Of a stretch of DNA of 58,321 bases, positions 47,974 through 57,673 are shown one piece after another. How positions within the stretch are numbered: position 1 is the first letter of the stretch; each line of letters begins with the position of its first letter. Below the pieces are notes generated by a model. It was not told the DNA's origin. It saw nothing but the letters and a program-made list of their open reading frames with translations, and made no database searches. The stretch is from contig JAIOHM010000230.1 of assembly GCA_019912965.1 (NCBI GenBank), forward strand, positions 1-58,321, in the 5' to 3' direction. The translations under genes were made by a program, and so were the position numbers. The DNA is from Anaerolineae bacterium. Its GTDB lineage: Bacteria; Chloroflexota; Anaerolineae; Aggregatilineales; Phototrophicaceae.

Positions 47974-49591
47974 GCGGTTTATCTCCGTTCAAATTGCCCG
48001 GCTCAACCACACCCAGGCGGATTGCGCCGCGCGTTGCGCCCAGGGTTTTGCCCAATTCCGCTACAGTTACCTTCAACAACTCTTCCACATTCGACATACT
48101 TTGGTAGGTTGCCACAATCTCGTTAATCCGCTGTTCACGGGCGGTCGCCTGCTGCGACTCCTCGAACAAGCGGGCTTTATCCAGACTGAGCGCCAAACGC
48201 TGGGCAATCGAGCGTACCATTTCCACCAGTTCAGCTTGTGGTGTGTCGTCGCTTGGTTCCACCTCAATCGCGCCAATCACCTCATTACCCAGCATCACAG
48301 GTACAGCAATCAGTCTATTCCCATTGCTATGGCTTACAGGCTGTTTCGTTTGTGCCGCCTGAGTCAGCGCGTCTGACCATTCGCCATCACTCACCACCAT
48401 GTCCTCGGCCACCGTCACACCCTGCGTCTGCCGTTGTTCACCCATATAATCTGACCAGCCCTGCCGCGTCAGCATTTGGTTCAAGCGCTGGTTCTCGCGC
48501 AGACTGGCCTCGGTTTCCAAAAACAACCGCTTCGTCTCGCGTGCGCTGCGTTCCTGTGTCTCGAACAACCGGGCATTACGGATAGAAGTGCCCAACAGAT
48601 TCGCCAAAACCTGAAGCGCCTGCACATTTTCAACATCAAAGGCATCTTCGCGACGGCTCTGCACATCCAGCGCCCCAATTACCGTGTCTCCATCGAAGAT
48701 CGGCAGCGCCAGTTCCGACCGTGTATTAGGCAGCAGTTCATTACGGTAATAAATCGGGTCAGTATCCCGCGCTACCACTGGCTTGGCTGTCGATGTCACC
48801 TGACCAATGACGCTTTTAGAGCCAACGGGCAGCGAATGCTGGCGCTCGAACAGTTTTTGTCCCAACGCTCCGGTACTGGCAGCCAGTCGCGCGCTTTGTC
48901 CAGTCTCATCAATCAGGAAAACCTGAACATGATAAAACGCAAACCGCTCACGAATCAGTTCCACCGACTGTGGCAGCACTTCCTTCAGGTTCAGCATTTT
49001 TGCCAGCGCCTCACCCGTTTCTGCCACATCTTGCAGAAGTTTGGCACTTTCCCGTGCACCTTCGCTGGCAACTTCTGTTTGACGGATAAAGAACCGCGTG
49101 GCAGTACCCACGATAAAAATAGAGAGTATTCCCATGATATTGACGTGGACATTGTTCGAGGTCACTTCAACAGGTTGAGAGGAAAGGCTGATAATATCCA
49201 GCACCATTACCCCCAGAACAATTATCCCGCTCAATAGCCCGATAATATTGTTGCCGAGAGTTGCTGCGGAAATAATCGCCAGCATCCCCGGAAATACTTT
49301 CCACGGCAAAGGCACTAAAACAGTTGCCAGTGCAAAAACAGCAATCATCGCTACCGATGACAGCAAAATATGACCACGCCGGGCAAGTACCAACACCCCA
49401 ATATATGCAATCAAACTGAAAATGACGGTAAACAGTGGAGGGGTTATGTTTTCAGGACGGTTGATGAGCAATACGATTAAACCACCAGTGGCAGCAATGA
49501 TGGCGAAAATCGCTAATGCCTGAATATAGCGTTTCCGCAGTTGGGTTAAGGTATCATCTCGCGACCGCATATTTCGGAGCAGAAATGTCAT
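47966..49591 (-). CDS. Six-TM GAF-domain sensory protein (second of three)
   Basis: 541 residues. Six predicted spans in residues 20-170 (starting YIQALAIFAIIAATGGLIVLL), a helical linker, a well-formed GAF (about 195-350, with YHVQVFLIDETGQSARLAAS and ELALPIFDGDTVIGALDVQS), a divergent GAF (about 400-470) and the shared tail VNEIVATYQ-type segment (here INEIVATYQSMSNVEELL, ending GAIRLG). It is a paralogue of the proteins on both sides. No output domain. Coupled to its neighbours by 4-bp and 8-bp overlaps. Confidence 0.85.
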   Translation of the reverse strand: MTFLLRNMRSRDDTLTQLRKRYIQALAIFAIIAATGGLIVLLINRPENITPPLFTVIFSLIAYIGVLVLARRGHILLSSVAMIAVFALATVLVPLPWKVFPGMLAIISAATLGNNIIGLLSGIIVLGVMVLDIISLSSQPVEVTSNNVHVNIMGILSIFIVGTATRFFIRQTEVASEGARESAKLLQDVAETGEALAKMLNLKEVLPQSVELIRERFAFYHVQVFLIDETGQSARLAASTGALGQKLFERQHSLPVGSKSVIGQVTSTAKPVVARDTDPIYYRNELLPNTRSELALPIFDGDTVIGALDVQSRREDAFDVENVQALQVLANLLGTSIRNARLFETQERSARETKRLFLETEASLRENQRLNQMLTRQGWSDYMGEQRQTQGVTVAEDMVVSDGEWSDALTQAAQTKQPVSHSNGNRLIAVPVMLGNEVIGAIEVEPSDDTPQAELVEMVRSIAQRLALSLDKARLFEESQQATAREQRINEIVATYQSMSNVEELLKVTVAELGKTLGATRGAIRLGVVEPGNLNGDKPHD

Positions 49592-51309
49592 TTCCGGCCT
49601 CCATTCTGGCCGTTCGGCGGCGTACCCAACCGGATTGATACCCGGTTTGCTTTCAGCGTTTCCTTGAGTGTGCGTGCAGCCATATTAAGGGTTGTTTCCA
49701 CATTATTGCTGGCCTGCAACTGGGTGGCAATTTCGTTCACCAATGCCTCGCGCTGTGCAACCCGCTGCGTAGATTCAAACAGGCGGTTCGTCTCTGCCGC
49801 CATACCAAGTTGCTCACCGACTTCCTCAATCAGGTTCAAATCCTCTGGTGCGAGTTGCCCACTGTTATCCAGTTCAAACTCCATCGCCCCAATCACTTGC
49901 CCACGAACCCGCAGCGGCACAGCAATGACCTGTGATCCACTCTGTTTTTCCTGAACAACATGATTATTATCGACAGCTTCTTTCAGCGTTGATGTCCAGT
50001 CGGCCTGACCCCGTGCTGATCGGTCGTCAAAATTGATGCTCACGCTAGGCGAATCACCCCGGCGGGTCAAATAATCTTCCCAGAATCGCCCGGTCAATTG
50101 ATGATTCAACCGTTCAATTTCCAGTGCGGTCTGCCGTGTGCGCTCCACCAATTCCTGATTTTCACGTAGCTGTTTTTCGGTTTCTTCGAACAACCGCGCA
50201 TTGTCAATGGCGATGGCAATGTGGTCAGCCAGTGATTGGAAAATGGGTAAATCTTCTTCTTCAAATGCGCTGGTGGCTTTGCTCTGCAAGTCCAGTGCCC
50301 CAATCACCGTATCACCAATTCGCAATGGGAACGCCGCTTCCTCTGCCGTTTCAGGCAGCAGTTCGTTGCGGCGGTGGATCGTTTGCCCCTCTTTCGCCAT
50401 CGCTTCCGAATATGCGATGACCGGGCGGTTCAGTGCTGTCACCTGTCCGATTACGCTCTGGCTGCCTACCAGCAAGCCGTGCTGCCGTTCCATCAGCAAA
50501 CGCCCAACCTCACCCGTGCTGGCAGCTAAGCGGGCATTCTTGCCGCTTTCATCCAGCAGGAAGATTTGCACATGGTAAATCGTCGGATAACTATCTCGCA
50601 CCTGTTCGACAGCGCTGTTCAAAACCTCGTTCAGCGCCATACGCCGCGAAATACGCTGTGACACCTGGCTGGTAATCGTCGCCAGATTCAAACGGTCTTT
50701 ACGCTCCCCTGCTACCGCTTCCACCCGGCTCAGCCGCGCAAACCGCAGCGTCAGGTAAATCATGCCCGCCGTGACGAGCAGCATGATCGATGAAGCAATC
50801 AGTTGATATTGAACCGTGAAAGTTTGTGGAGGAGGGATAAAAGTTCGGTTGCTCAATGCAACCACCACAATGCCCAGCACAATCGCTGTACTGCCGATCA
50901 AAGCACGCTGCCCCAGCAGCAGACCCGGCAAGACCAGCACCGGAACAAGGAACAGCGCATCAGCCGGATTGTAGAAACCGCCCCGCGCCGTAGCCCCACC
51001 CAGCGTCACCGTGAACGCCAGTGCCAGCGCAAGGTTGGCGTAGCGAATACGCCCCAACCGCACCAGCACCAGACTGGCTGCCGTAATAATGAAGAAGGAA
51101 TACACGTAGAAAGCGGTTGTAGGATTTTGTGCTGCCGCCGAGAGCAGGCTCGCACCCTCGCTGTTCAAGCTGACCGTGACAAAAAACGTCCCCAGCGCCA
51201 GCATTAAGCCACCGATGCCGTAAACCAACCGTGCCTGATCTTTTTCAACCAGCCCGGTATAACGCGCTGTACTGAAGAGATAACTCAGGAAGCGTCGTAC
51301 TGCTATCAT
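49588..51309 (-). CDS. Six-TM GAF-domain sensory protein (first of three)
   Basis: 573 residues. Six to seven predicted spans in residues 25-205 (from LVYGIGGLMLALGTFFVTVSL), a GAF domain (about 220-380; YHVQIFLLDESGKNARLAAS, EAAFPLRIGDTVIGALDLQS), a second divergent GAF (about 400-505) and the tail LVNEIATQLQASNNVETTL ending VSIRLG. GAF domains of this class bind cyclic nucleotides, haem or small metabolites, or only dimerise. Starts on a 4-bp overlap with the stop of the 1474-residue gene and ends on a 4-bp overlap with the next gene. Confidence 0.85.
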   Translation of the reverse strand: MIAVRRFLSYLFSTARYTGLVEKDQARLVYGIGGLMLALGTFFVTVSLNSEGASLLSAAAQNPTTAFYVYSFFIITAASLVLVRLGRIRYANLALALAFTVTLGGATARGGFYNPADALFLVPVLVLPGLLLGQRALIGSTAIVLGIVVVALSNRTFIPPPQTFTVQYQLIASSIMLLVTAGMIYLTLRFARLSRVEAVAGERKDRLNLATITSQVSQRISRRMALNEVLNSAVEQVRDSYPTIYHVQIFLLDESGKNARLAASTGEVGRLLMERQHGLLVGSQSVIGQVTALNRPVIAYSEAMAKEGQTIHRRNELLPETAEEAAFPLRIGDTVIGALDLQSKATSAFEEEDLPIFQSLADHIAIAIDNARLFEETEKQLRENQELVERTRQTALEIERLNHQLTGRFWEDYLTRRGDSPSVSINFDDRSARGQADWTSTLKEAVDNNHVVQEKQSGSQVIAVPLRVRGQVIGAMEFELDNSGQLAPEDLNLIEEVGEQLGMAAETNRLFESTQRVAQREALVNEIATQLQASNNVETTLNMAARTLKETLKANRVSIRLGTPPNGQNGGRK

Positions 51310-54300
51310 TCCTCCGCTCCATTCCCGCCTGCGTCCGGTGTGTTGGTGCCCAGTCGAATGCGTGCCTGCCGCGCGCCCAACACCTTGCCGAGTTCGTTTA
51401 CGGTTACGTCTAGCATACTATGAATGTCAAGCTGCCGTTGCAGTTGAATTGAAATATCGTTGACCAGTGACTCATTCTTCGCCAACCGCTGGCTCTGGCG
51501 ATAGGCTTCCGCGTTTTCAATCGCCACTGCCAACTGGTTCACCATCTGGTTGAACAACGCCACATCGGTTTCGCTGTACGCATACGCCCGCACGTAACCC
51601 GCGCTGGCAATGCCCAGAATACGCCCGCGTGAAAGGATCGGTGCCAACAGCCACGACCGCACGGTAACACCGGGGTCAAGATCGCTGGACACACTCTTCA
51701 AATCCGCGATGTGCAGCGGCTCCCACGAGTCCCACACCCGCTGAACATGGCCGGTCATCGGGATAAGATCGCCATCCGTCAGGTTGATGCTGGTCGCTCC
51801 ATCCACATGCTGTGCAACAGTTCGAAGTTCTTGCCGCGTTGTGTCATAAAGCGAAATGCTCATCTGCGTCATCGGGAGCATTTGCGTACTTTCCGAAAGC
51901 ACAATGTTGAAAATCGTCGCCAGATCGAGTGTCGCCTGTACCGACTGGCTGAAAGCTGTTACCCGCTGCAACTGTTCCGCACGCCGTTGGGCGTCTGAAA
52001 GCAGGCGGGTATTCTGCAAACCGACGTTCACCTGCGCCACAATTGTTTCTGCCACTTCCACCATCTCTGGCGTAATCGGACGGTCGGGCGAATACATATC
52101 CAAACCCAACCCGCCGATGATACGCTCATTCAGCACAATCGGCAGCACAGCGATGGAATGCAACCCCATGTCCTCAAACACTTTGCGCGTCACCGGCTCA
52201 ATGCGGGGGTCGCTCAGTGCTTTCTGGACGAGCACAGGCCGGAAGCCACTGTTTCGCATTTCTTCCCACAACGGATTGTTCAGCGTATCCAGGCGCGTAC
52301 CGACTACACCCTGTTTGGGATATTCGCTTCGCACAATCCCGAACTGACCACCCGGCTCCACCAGCACAACCCCGGAGTGATCGATACCCAGCACTTTGAC
52401 CACAGTTTCAGTCGCATGGTCGAGCAGGGCTTCTTCATCTTGCGTCTGGCTGATGCGTCGCGCCAGATCGTTGACCGCTTCCAGTACCCGCACCTGTCGT
52501 GCCAACTGCGCCGCACTGACCTGAGAATCACGCAGCAGGCGATGACTTTGCAGAATGATCGCGATCTGATCACTCACCGCTTCGTAAAGGCGTCGCTCGG
52601 TTTCATCAATCCGTTGTAGATGGTCGAAGTTGACCGTAATCACCTCGCGCACAACCTCACCATCAAAAACGGGAATGCCCACGAAGCTCTTGACCCCGCG
52701 TGTACGGGCAAAAGCCGTCACCGGATGATTTTCGGCCTCTGGTTGATCGACATCTTCCACAATCCCCAGCGTACGTCCTTGGGTTTGCCAGAATGCATTT
52801 AAACGCGCCAGATTATCTTCGCCCAGCATTTCATGCAAGGGAATATCAACTACCTGTTCGCTGTCCGGGGTGATGGTGTAATCAATAATGAGGGTTCGCA
52901 GGCTTCCACCCACATAACCAGCCCGCATATGGCTGATGAGGCTGGCATCGGGTGCAAGATGCTGCCGCAGCGCCCGCAGTACATCCAGCGTATCCTGCGA
53001 CGCCAGTACCGCGCGGCTCACCTCATATGAACGTCGGGTTTCTGCCAGTGCCTCTTCAGTAGCCCCCAGCAGGGAACGGTTATCAAACACGACTGCTGCT
53101 TGGTCAGCCAGATTACGCAGCGCCCGCAGTCGGTTCAGCGGTAGTGTCACAGGTGTCGGACTCATAAACACAATCAGCCCGATCAGCCGTTCGGCGGCAA
53201 CCATCGGCACAATCAGCATCCCGGCAATATCCTGCCGTTGCAGTCGTACCCGTTCTTCGTCCGTCAGGAAATGATCTTGATTCACATCCGGGATATACAA
53301 CGTTTCCAGTGCTACCAGCGTTTCCGCCGCTGGGTAAGTCGTCATTGCCACTGTGCGCGGATTCACCGTCGTCTGGTTGTAATTGATCTCCGCCACTACT
53401 TTCAGCATGGCAGTCTGGCTGTCCATTTCCACCAGACCCAGATGTGCGTGGTTGTACTGTCCCCCGGCGAAATCATAAATCGCCCTCAAAATTTCCAGTG
53501 GATACTCAGCGCTGTAAACTGTGCTGGTCGCCTCGAATTGTGTCTGCACAAAATTCAGCGTTTCCGCCGTTTGTGTCAGCAGTCTGCGATTTTCAATCGT
53601 GATCGCCACTTGGTCAGCAATCGCCCGGAAGTTATCCTGCTGCATCCGGCTGGTCGTCAGCGGCAGCTCGGAACCCATCGCCATCAAGCCCAGCAGCCGC
53701 GTCCCGGCGCGCAAACCGATGCCCGCGATGTGCGCCACACCCTGCGCTTGCAGCAGCGAAAGGCTGATCGGCGGCAGCATAGCGCTCTGAACACCGCCGC
53801 CCAGAATCGGCACAAGTTCGCCGTCATGCAGCCGTCGCAGCGCCTCCGCCATCGATGACCCATCCAGCACTTGATCAACCACACTGAGTTGTGTAACACC
53901 TGCCCGCGAGGCAATCACCTGCGTTTCCAGAGTACCCGGTTTTTCGTTGATCTGTACAGGCTGGTCAAACAGCGCAATCGCCAGCACCTGTACCACATCC
54001 GGCATAACCTGGATGACCGCCATCGCCACTTCATCGTAATTTTCGGCCAGCGAAATCCGGCGGTTGGTCTGTACCAGTTGTGTTGCCAAAGCCTGTGTCG
54101 TCCGCGACTCGTCCAGCAGTTGGCGGCTGCGGATAGCCGCGCCGATCTGGTCAGCCAGCGTCGTGAAAGCGTCTTTTTCTTCAGTCGTAAAGGGGTAATT
54201 CTCGGTATTCAATAAATCCAGTGTGCCCAACAGTTGGTCACCTGCCCGCAAACCAAACGACGCACACCAGCCAATGCCATGCGCGGTCAGCAAATCCTGT

Positions 54301-55730
54301 GTCCCGCTGGAAAACGGCACATGCGATCCACCCAGATCAGCGATAATGATGGGTAACCCGCGCCACAAACTTTCCATCTGTGCCGCGTCGGGCATCGGGT
54401 CGAAATGCATTGCCCGGTCAAGTTCGCTTGGGCCTTCCGCTGTTCCAATCGCCACCATCAGCCGGCTTTCCGCCTGTGTCTGCGCGTCCATCACCCGGTC
54501 AAACAGGGTAATAGCTACGGCGGTCGTGTTCCGCGCCACCGTATAAATGATGGCCTGCGCCATATCCTGATAATCTTTTGCGCTGGAAATCATACGGCTT
54601 GCCAGCACCAGATTGTTGGCAACTTCCCGCGCCTGTTCAGCATCTTCCAACAGTGTACGCGCCTGAATCAGCGTTCCAATTTGTCCGGCCACATTAGTGA
54701 ATGCATTGACCTCTTCGTGGGCAAAAGCATTCGGCTCACGGCTCATCACACCCATCACAGCAACCGGTTGTCCACCAATCAGCATCGGAATGTTTACGAA
54801 CGACCGTACTCGATTGGCTTCAAACAAGCTGTAAAGCGGCGCGCCAATCTCATCTACGCCTAGAGCCTGCACATCCTCAATGACATACGGCTGCCCTTTC
54901 AGAACGGTATCCTGAAACGGCGGAGTCACACTGTCCCAGCTTACCAATGCGTCCTGTTCGCTGCGGAAGGCGCGTTCCCGGTTGGCGCTCGCCAGCGTTT
55001 GCCATCCCACAATATCGCCTAAAGGACTGAGCGTAAAACGGCTCAGGGTCAAAAAACGACCCGGCTGCATCAGCATATTGCGTGCCACTACCCCGGCCAT
55101 TTCCGCGAAATCCATTTCCGCGTTCAAAGCCGCAAAAGTATGTGCCTCACGTTCGCTGATGGCTGTGCTCCGTGCGAACTCGTCCGTCAGGTGTTTTACC
55201 TGTGCCAGTGCCGCCACCAGATCAGCTAATGTCTGAAAAATCTGGAGTTCCGCTTCGCTAAAGCCCAACGGCCCTTTTGTGCCATTAACCCCAATAGTGC
55301 CGAACGTTCGCCCGCTCATACGCATCGGCAGGGTCGCAAACGACTGGACGTTCAGCATAGCCAACCATTGTTTGAGGGTTTCACCGACGGCGCTGTCGTT
55401 TACCACATCATCAATCAGCACCGGACGAGCTTCATCGAGGGTAGCGTCCAGTGGATACCCCAAATCCGCACGCCCCAGTTCGAGCGAATTTTCGGCCTCA
55501 AATGACTGCTTGCGATTGGCAGATGCCACAATCCGCAGCCGGGTAAAATCACCCGCATCGTTATAATCCGCAATGCTAATGGTCACGAACTGCCCACTGC
55601 CACGCAGCATGTGCCGGGCGATTGCCAGCGCAATTTCGGCAAACGTCGTGCAGCGCGTCAATTCGCCGCTGGTCACGGACTGACGTTTAATCAGATCAGC
55701 TAAGGTATCAAGATCGGGCGCGGTCGTCAT
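51306..55730 (-). CDS. 1474-residue soluble protein made only of GAF domains
   Basis: No membrane span, kinase or receiver. About eight GAF domains in tandem (roughly 20-185, 200-365, 375-545, 555-735, 745-910, 920-1085, 1090-1265, 1270-1425), each introduced by a long helix with an LLxxAxxAxxVA or LLxQTxExL motif. The repeats are diverged, so this is an old expansion. The C-terminal 50 residues match the short tail shared by the next four proteins (LVNDISIQLQRQLDIHSMLDV, ending ARIRLG). It probably acts as a cytoplasmic sensor or scaffold feeding the giant kinase encoded at the end of the operon. The ATG lies about 180 bp after the receiver genes. Confidence 0.88.
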   Translation of the reverse strand: MTTAPDLDTLADLIKRQSVTSGELTRCTTFAEIALAIARHMLRGSGQFVTISIADYNDAGDFTRLRIVASANRKQSFEAENSLELGRADLGYPLDATLDEARPVLIDDVVNDSAVGETLKQWLAMLNVQSFATLPMRMSGRTFGTIGVNGTKGPLGFSEAELQIFQTLADLVAALAQVKHLTDEFARSTAISEREAHTFAALNAEMDFAEMAGVVARNMLMQPGRFLTLSRFTLSPLGDIVGWQTLASANRERAFRSEQDALVSWDSVTPPFQDTVLKGQPYVIEDVQALGVDEIGAPLYSLFEANRVRSFVNIPMLIGGQPVAVMGVMSREPNAFAHEEVNAFTNVAGQIGTLIQARTLLEDAEQAREVANNLVLASRMISSAKDYQDMAQAIIYTVARNTTAVAITLFDRVMDAQTQAESRLMVAIGTAEGPSELDRAMHFDPMPDAAQMESLWRGLPIIIADLGGSHVPFSSGTQDLLTAHGIGWCASFGLRAGDQLLGTLDLLNTENYPFTTEEKDAFTTLADQIGAAIRSRQLLDESRTTQALATQLVQTNRRISLAENYDEVAMAVIQVMPDVVQVLAIALFDQPVQINEKPGTLETQVIASRAGVTQLSVVDQVLDGSSMAEALRRLHDGELVPILGGGVQSAMLPPISLSLLQAQGVAHIAGIGLRAGTRLLGLMAMGSELPLTTSRMQQDNFRAIADQVAITIENRRLLTQTAETLNFVQTQFEATSTVYSAEYPLEILRAIYDFAGGQYNHAHLGLVEMDSQTAMLKVVAEINYNQTTVNPRTVAMTTYPAAETLVALETLYIPDVNQDHFLTDEERVRLQRQDIAGMLIVPMVAAERLIGLIVFMSPTPVTLPLNRLRALRNLADQAAVVFDNRSLLGATEEALAETRRSYEVSRAVLASQDTLDVLRALRQHLAPDASLISHMRAGYVGGSLRTLIIDYTITPDSEQVVDIPLHEMLGEDNLARLNAFWQTQGRTLGIVEDVDQPEAENHPVTAFARTRGVKSFVGIPVFDGEVVREVITVNFDHLQRIDETERRLYEAVSDQIAIILQSHRLLRDSQVSAAQLARQVRVLEAVNDLARRISQTQDEEALLDHATETVVKVLGIDHSGVVLVEPGGQFGIVRSEYPKQGVVGTRLDTLNNPLWEEMRNSGFRPVLVQKALSDPRIEPVTRKVFEDMGLHSIAVLPIVLNERIIGGLGLDMYSPDRPITPEMVEVAETIVAQVNVGLQNTRLLSDAQRRAEQLQRVTAFSQSVQATLDLATIFNIVLSESTQMLPMTQMSISLYDTTRQELRTVAQHVDGATSINLTDGDLIPMTGHVQRVWDSWEPLHIADLKSVSSDLDPGVTVRSWLLAPILSRGRILGIASAGYVRAYAYSETDVALFNQMVNQLAVAIENAEAYRQSQRLAKNESLVNDISIQLQRQLDIHSMLDVTVNELGKVLGARQARIRLGTNTPDAGGNGAEE

Positions 55731-55812
55731 TGGTAAACGCCTCGTTCCATCAGGTTGAAATGGAGATTGGGGACACGTCTTTACGTGTCTTCGTATGTTG
55801 TCAATGGGTAAG

Positions 55813-55838
55813 TAGAGGAGGGTATGAACCCTCCCCTA
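55813..55838. terminator. TAGAGGAGGGT-type hairpin inside the signalling block
   Basis: TAGAGGAGGGT pairs with ACCCTCCCCTA (one mismatch), loop ATGA. Near-copy of the hairpin at 33663. It could end the two-receiver transcript or act as a processing/stability element before the GAF operon. Confidence 0.55.
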
Positions 55839-55911
55839 TCACCATGATATACGAAATTGAGAAATTGAAACCGTAAGAAGCCGTTTGGTTAGTATCCTCA
55901 AACCGAGGCTA

Positions 55912-56358
55912 CTACTTCCATTCCCATACTTCTTCATTGGAAAGCAGGCGGCGGATTTGTGAGGGGAATTTGTCGGCGTCAAGCGGCTTGCCCAGGAATC
56001 CGTTAAACCCGGCTTTCTTCGCCCGCCGCATCTGTTCGTCGCTGGCCTCCGCCGTTACCGCGCAGACCACCGTATCCCGCAAACGCGGATGCGCCCGCAC
56101 TTTTTGCAGCGCTTGGTAGCCATCTTCATATGGCAAACGGATGTCCATCAGAATCAGGTCAACCCGCGGCAGCGTATCCGCAAACTGGACGACCTGCCAA
56201 CCGGAAGTTTTCCATTCACAGCGTTGTACGCCCATGAACGCCAGCATCCGTGCAATCAGCACGAAATTGGGAACATTATCTTCCACCACCAGCACATGCG
56301 CTTCACCCGGTTCAATAGGTGTGCGCTGGGTCACGTTCGAGTTCTGGGTATCGGTCAT
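55912..56358 (-). CDS. Single-domain response regulator
   Basis: 148 residues: a free, Thr/Gln-rich N-terminus of about 18 residues, then one receiver domain. Acidic pair in VVEDN near 25, phosphoacceptor Asp in LILMDIRLPYEDG near 71, conserved Thr in AVTAEA, Lys in FLGKPLDADKFP near 125. There is no output domain, so it works by phospho-transfer or protein contact, as CheY or Spo0F do. It begins on a 4-bp overlap with the preceding receiver gene. The receivers lie directly upstream of the GAF operon and its kinase, their most likely partner. Confidence 0.93.
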   Translation of the reverse strand: MTDTQNSNVTQRTPIEPGEAHVLVVEDNVPNFVLIARMLAFMGVQRCEWKTSGWQVVQFADTLPRVDLILMDIRLPYEDGYQALQKVRAHPRLRDTVVCAVTAEASDEQMRRAKKAGFNGFLGKPLDADKFPSQIRRLLSNEEVWEWK

Positions 56359-56735
56359 GACTGGCGGCTCCTGATATATTGAATAATTTCGTCTGGCAAT
56401 TTATCCACATCTATCGGCTTGCGGATATAACCATCGCAGCCGGCTTCCAGGGTCTTTTCCTTGTCGCCTTCCATCGCGTTGGCGGTCAGCGCCACGATCA
56501 ACACATCGCTCAATCCATCCATCTTGCGGATGCGTCGGGTAGCCGTCAGACCATCCATCTCTGGCATACTCATATCCATCAAAATCAAATCCGGTCGGTT
56601 CTGTTGCGCCATCTCAATCCCGGTGATGGCGTTGTCAGCCTCCTGGATTTCAAATTCATAATCCGAGGCCATTAATATCCGACGCACCAGCATTCGGTTG
56701 TCGCGGTTATCTTCGATGTATAGAATTCGCGGCAT
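56355..56735 (-). CDS. Single-domain response regulator
   Basis: 126 residues, one CheY-like receiver: YIEDN near 6-10, phosphoacceptor Asp in LILMDMSMPEMDG near 55, Thr in ALTANA near 85, Lys in GYIRKPIDVDKLP near 107. This IEDNxxNRxLVxRIL subtype is usually encoded next to multi-GAF hybrid kinases. It is the first gene of the signalling block, with an extended -10 promoter about 60 nt upstream, and overlaps the next receiver by 4 bp. No output domain. Confidence 0.94.
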   Translation of the reverse strand: MPRILYIEDNRDNRMLVRRILMASDYEFEIQEADNAITGIEMAQQNRPDLILMDMSMPEMDGLTATRRIRKMDGLSDVLIVALTANAMEGDKEKTLEAGCDGYIRKPIDVDKLPDEIIQYIRSRQS

Positions 56736-56794
56736 TCCTTCATCACTCCCACGCTTGGCGGCGGTGTTAGCCGTCTTATTTGCTTACTTCGTTA

Positions 56795-56803
56795 ATTATA
56801 ACA
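56795..56803 (-). promoter_or_regulatory. Extended -10 promoter of the receiver/GAF signalling block
   Basis: Minus strand TGTTATAAT: perfect TATAAT (56795-56800) with TG one base upstream (56802-56803). No matching -35. It predicts a leader of about 50 nt. Confidence 0.6.
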
Positions 56804-57060
56804 CGGCCTAACAAGTCTTCGTTAATGAAGATTATCCAGTTTTGTGATCTTTTTGACCAGTACCCTATAAAAACTCTAACTCAAAATTCGGTAGATTCCT
56901 ACCTTGCAAAAAGGAATCTGACTATTTTCCTCTTGACACCTTAACGGCCTATGCCCAGCATACACCTAAAATACCCTTATTGCGGAAGCTGTTACAAGAT
57001 TGAGAGGGGTACTTTGGTAACCCTTCCTCACCATACTTCCCTTTATACTTTGCACTTGAT

Positions 57061-57092
57061 CCTCATTACTCATCACTCGTTACGCGTTACTT
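57061..57092. repeat. Degenerate tandem tract, TCATTACTC type
   Basis: Units TCCTCATTACTCATCACTCG then TTACGCGTTAC. Same family as 18334-18368 and the in-frame tract at 8792. Confidence 0.6.
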
Positions 57093-57166
57093 TTTCTGCT
57101 ATCCTGATACTATCGCCGTGAACGGGCATCTGTATCCCGTTCGCATTGCATAAGAGAGGAAATATT

Positions 57167-57658
57167 ATGGCTCCCAAGCGTTATAATGCCGCCCCTGCCA
57201 TGCAGGTTGACTCCAGCAAAACCTATGTCGCCCACTTCAACACCAGCAAGGGCGAATTTGATATTGAGCTTTTTGCCAAAGAAGCCCCCGTCACCGTCAA
57301 CAACTTCGTCTTTTTGGCAAAGGATGGCTTCTACGACGGCCTGAACTTCCACCGCGTCATCAATGACTTCATGATTCAGGGCGGTTGCCCGGAAGGCAGC
57401 GGACGCGGCGGTCCCGGCTATACATGGAACGACGAACCCAGCGCGCTCCAGCTCAAACACAGCGGCCCCGGCGTCCTCAGCATGGCGAACGCTGGACGCA
57501 ACACCAACGGTTCGCAGTTCTTCATCACCCACGTTCCCACACCCCATCTCGATGGCAAACATGCTGTCTTTGGCAAAGTTTCGGGCGACGGTCAAAAAGT
57601 TGTCAACACCATCGTGCAGGGCGACAAAATCATCTCCATCACCATTAAAGAAAGCTAA
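57167..57658 (+). CDS. Cyclophilin-type peptidyl-prolyl cis-trans isomerase
   Basis: 163 residues from ATG 57167, six nt behind AGAGAGGA; an earlier in-frame TTG start at 57146 has no ribosome site. Single cyclophilin domain with the usual active-site stretches: FYDGLNFHRVINDFMIQGGCP (the Arg and Phe of the pocket), SMANAGRNTNGSQFFI, and HLDGKHAVFGKV. It lacks a signal peptide, so it is cytoplasmic and likely assists protein folding by proline isomerisation. It is a single gene; a stable hairpin at 57674 follows. Confidence 0.96.
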   Translation: MAPKRYNAAPAMQVDSSKTYVAHFNTSKGEFDIELFAKEAPVTVNNFVFLAKDGFYDGLNFHRVINDFMIQGGCPEGSGRGGPGYTWNDEPSALQLKHSGPGVLSMANAGRNTNGSQFFITHVPTPHLDGKHAVFGKVSGDGQKVVNTIVQGDKIISITIKES

Positions 57659-57673
57659 TCCCGAAATCCAAAA

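Larger units (their letters stand above)
56736..57166. other. Divergent intergenic region, 431 bp
   Basis: Between the receiver operon (-) and the cyclophilin (+). It holds the extended -10 promoter of the receiver operon and a TCATTACTC-type repeat tract (57061-57092). No ORF of interest. I could not find a convincing promoter for the cyclophilin gene. Confidence 0.5.
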
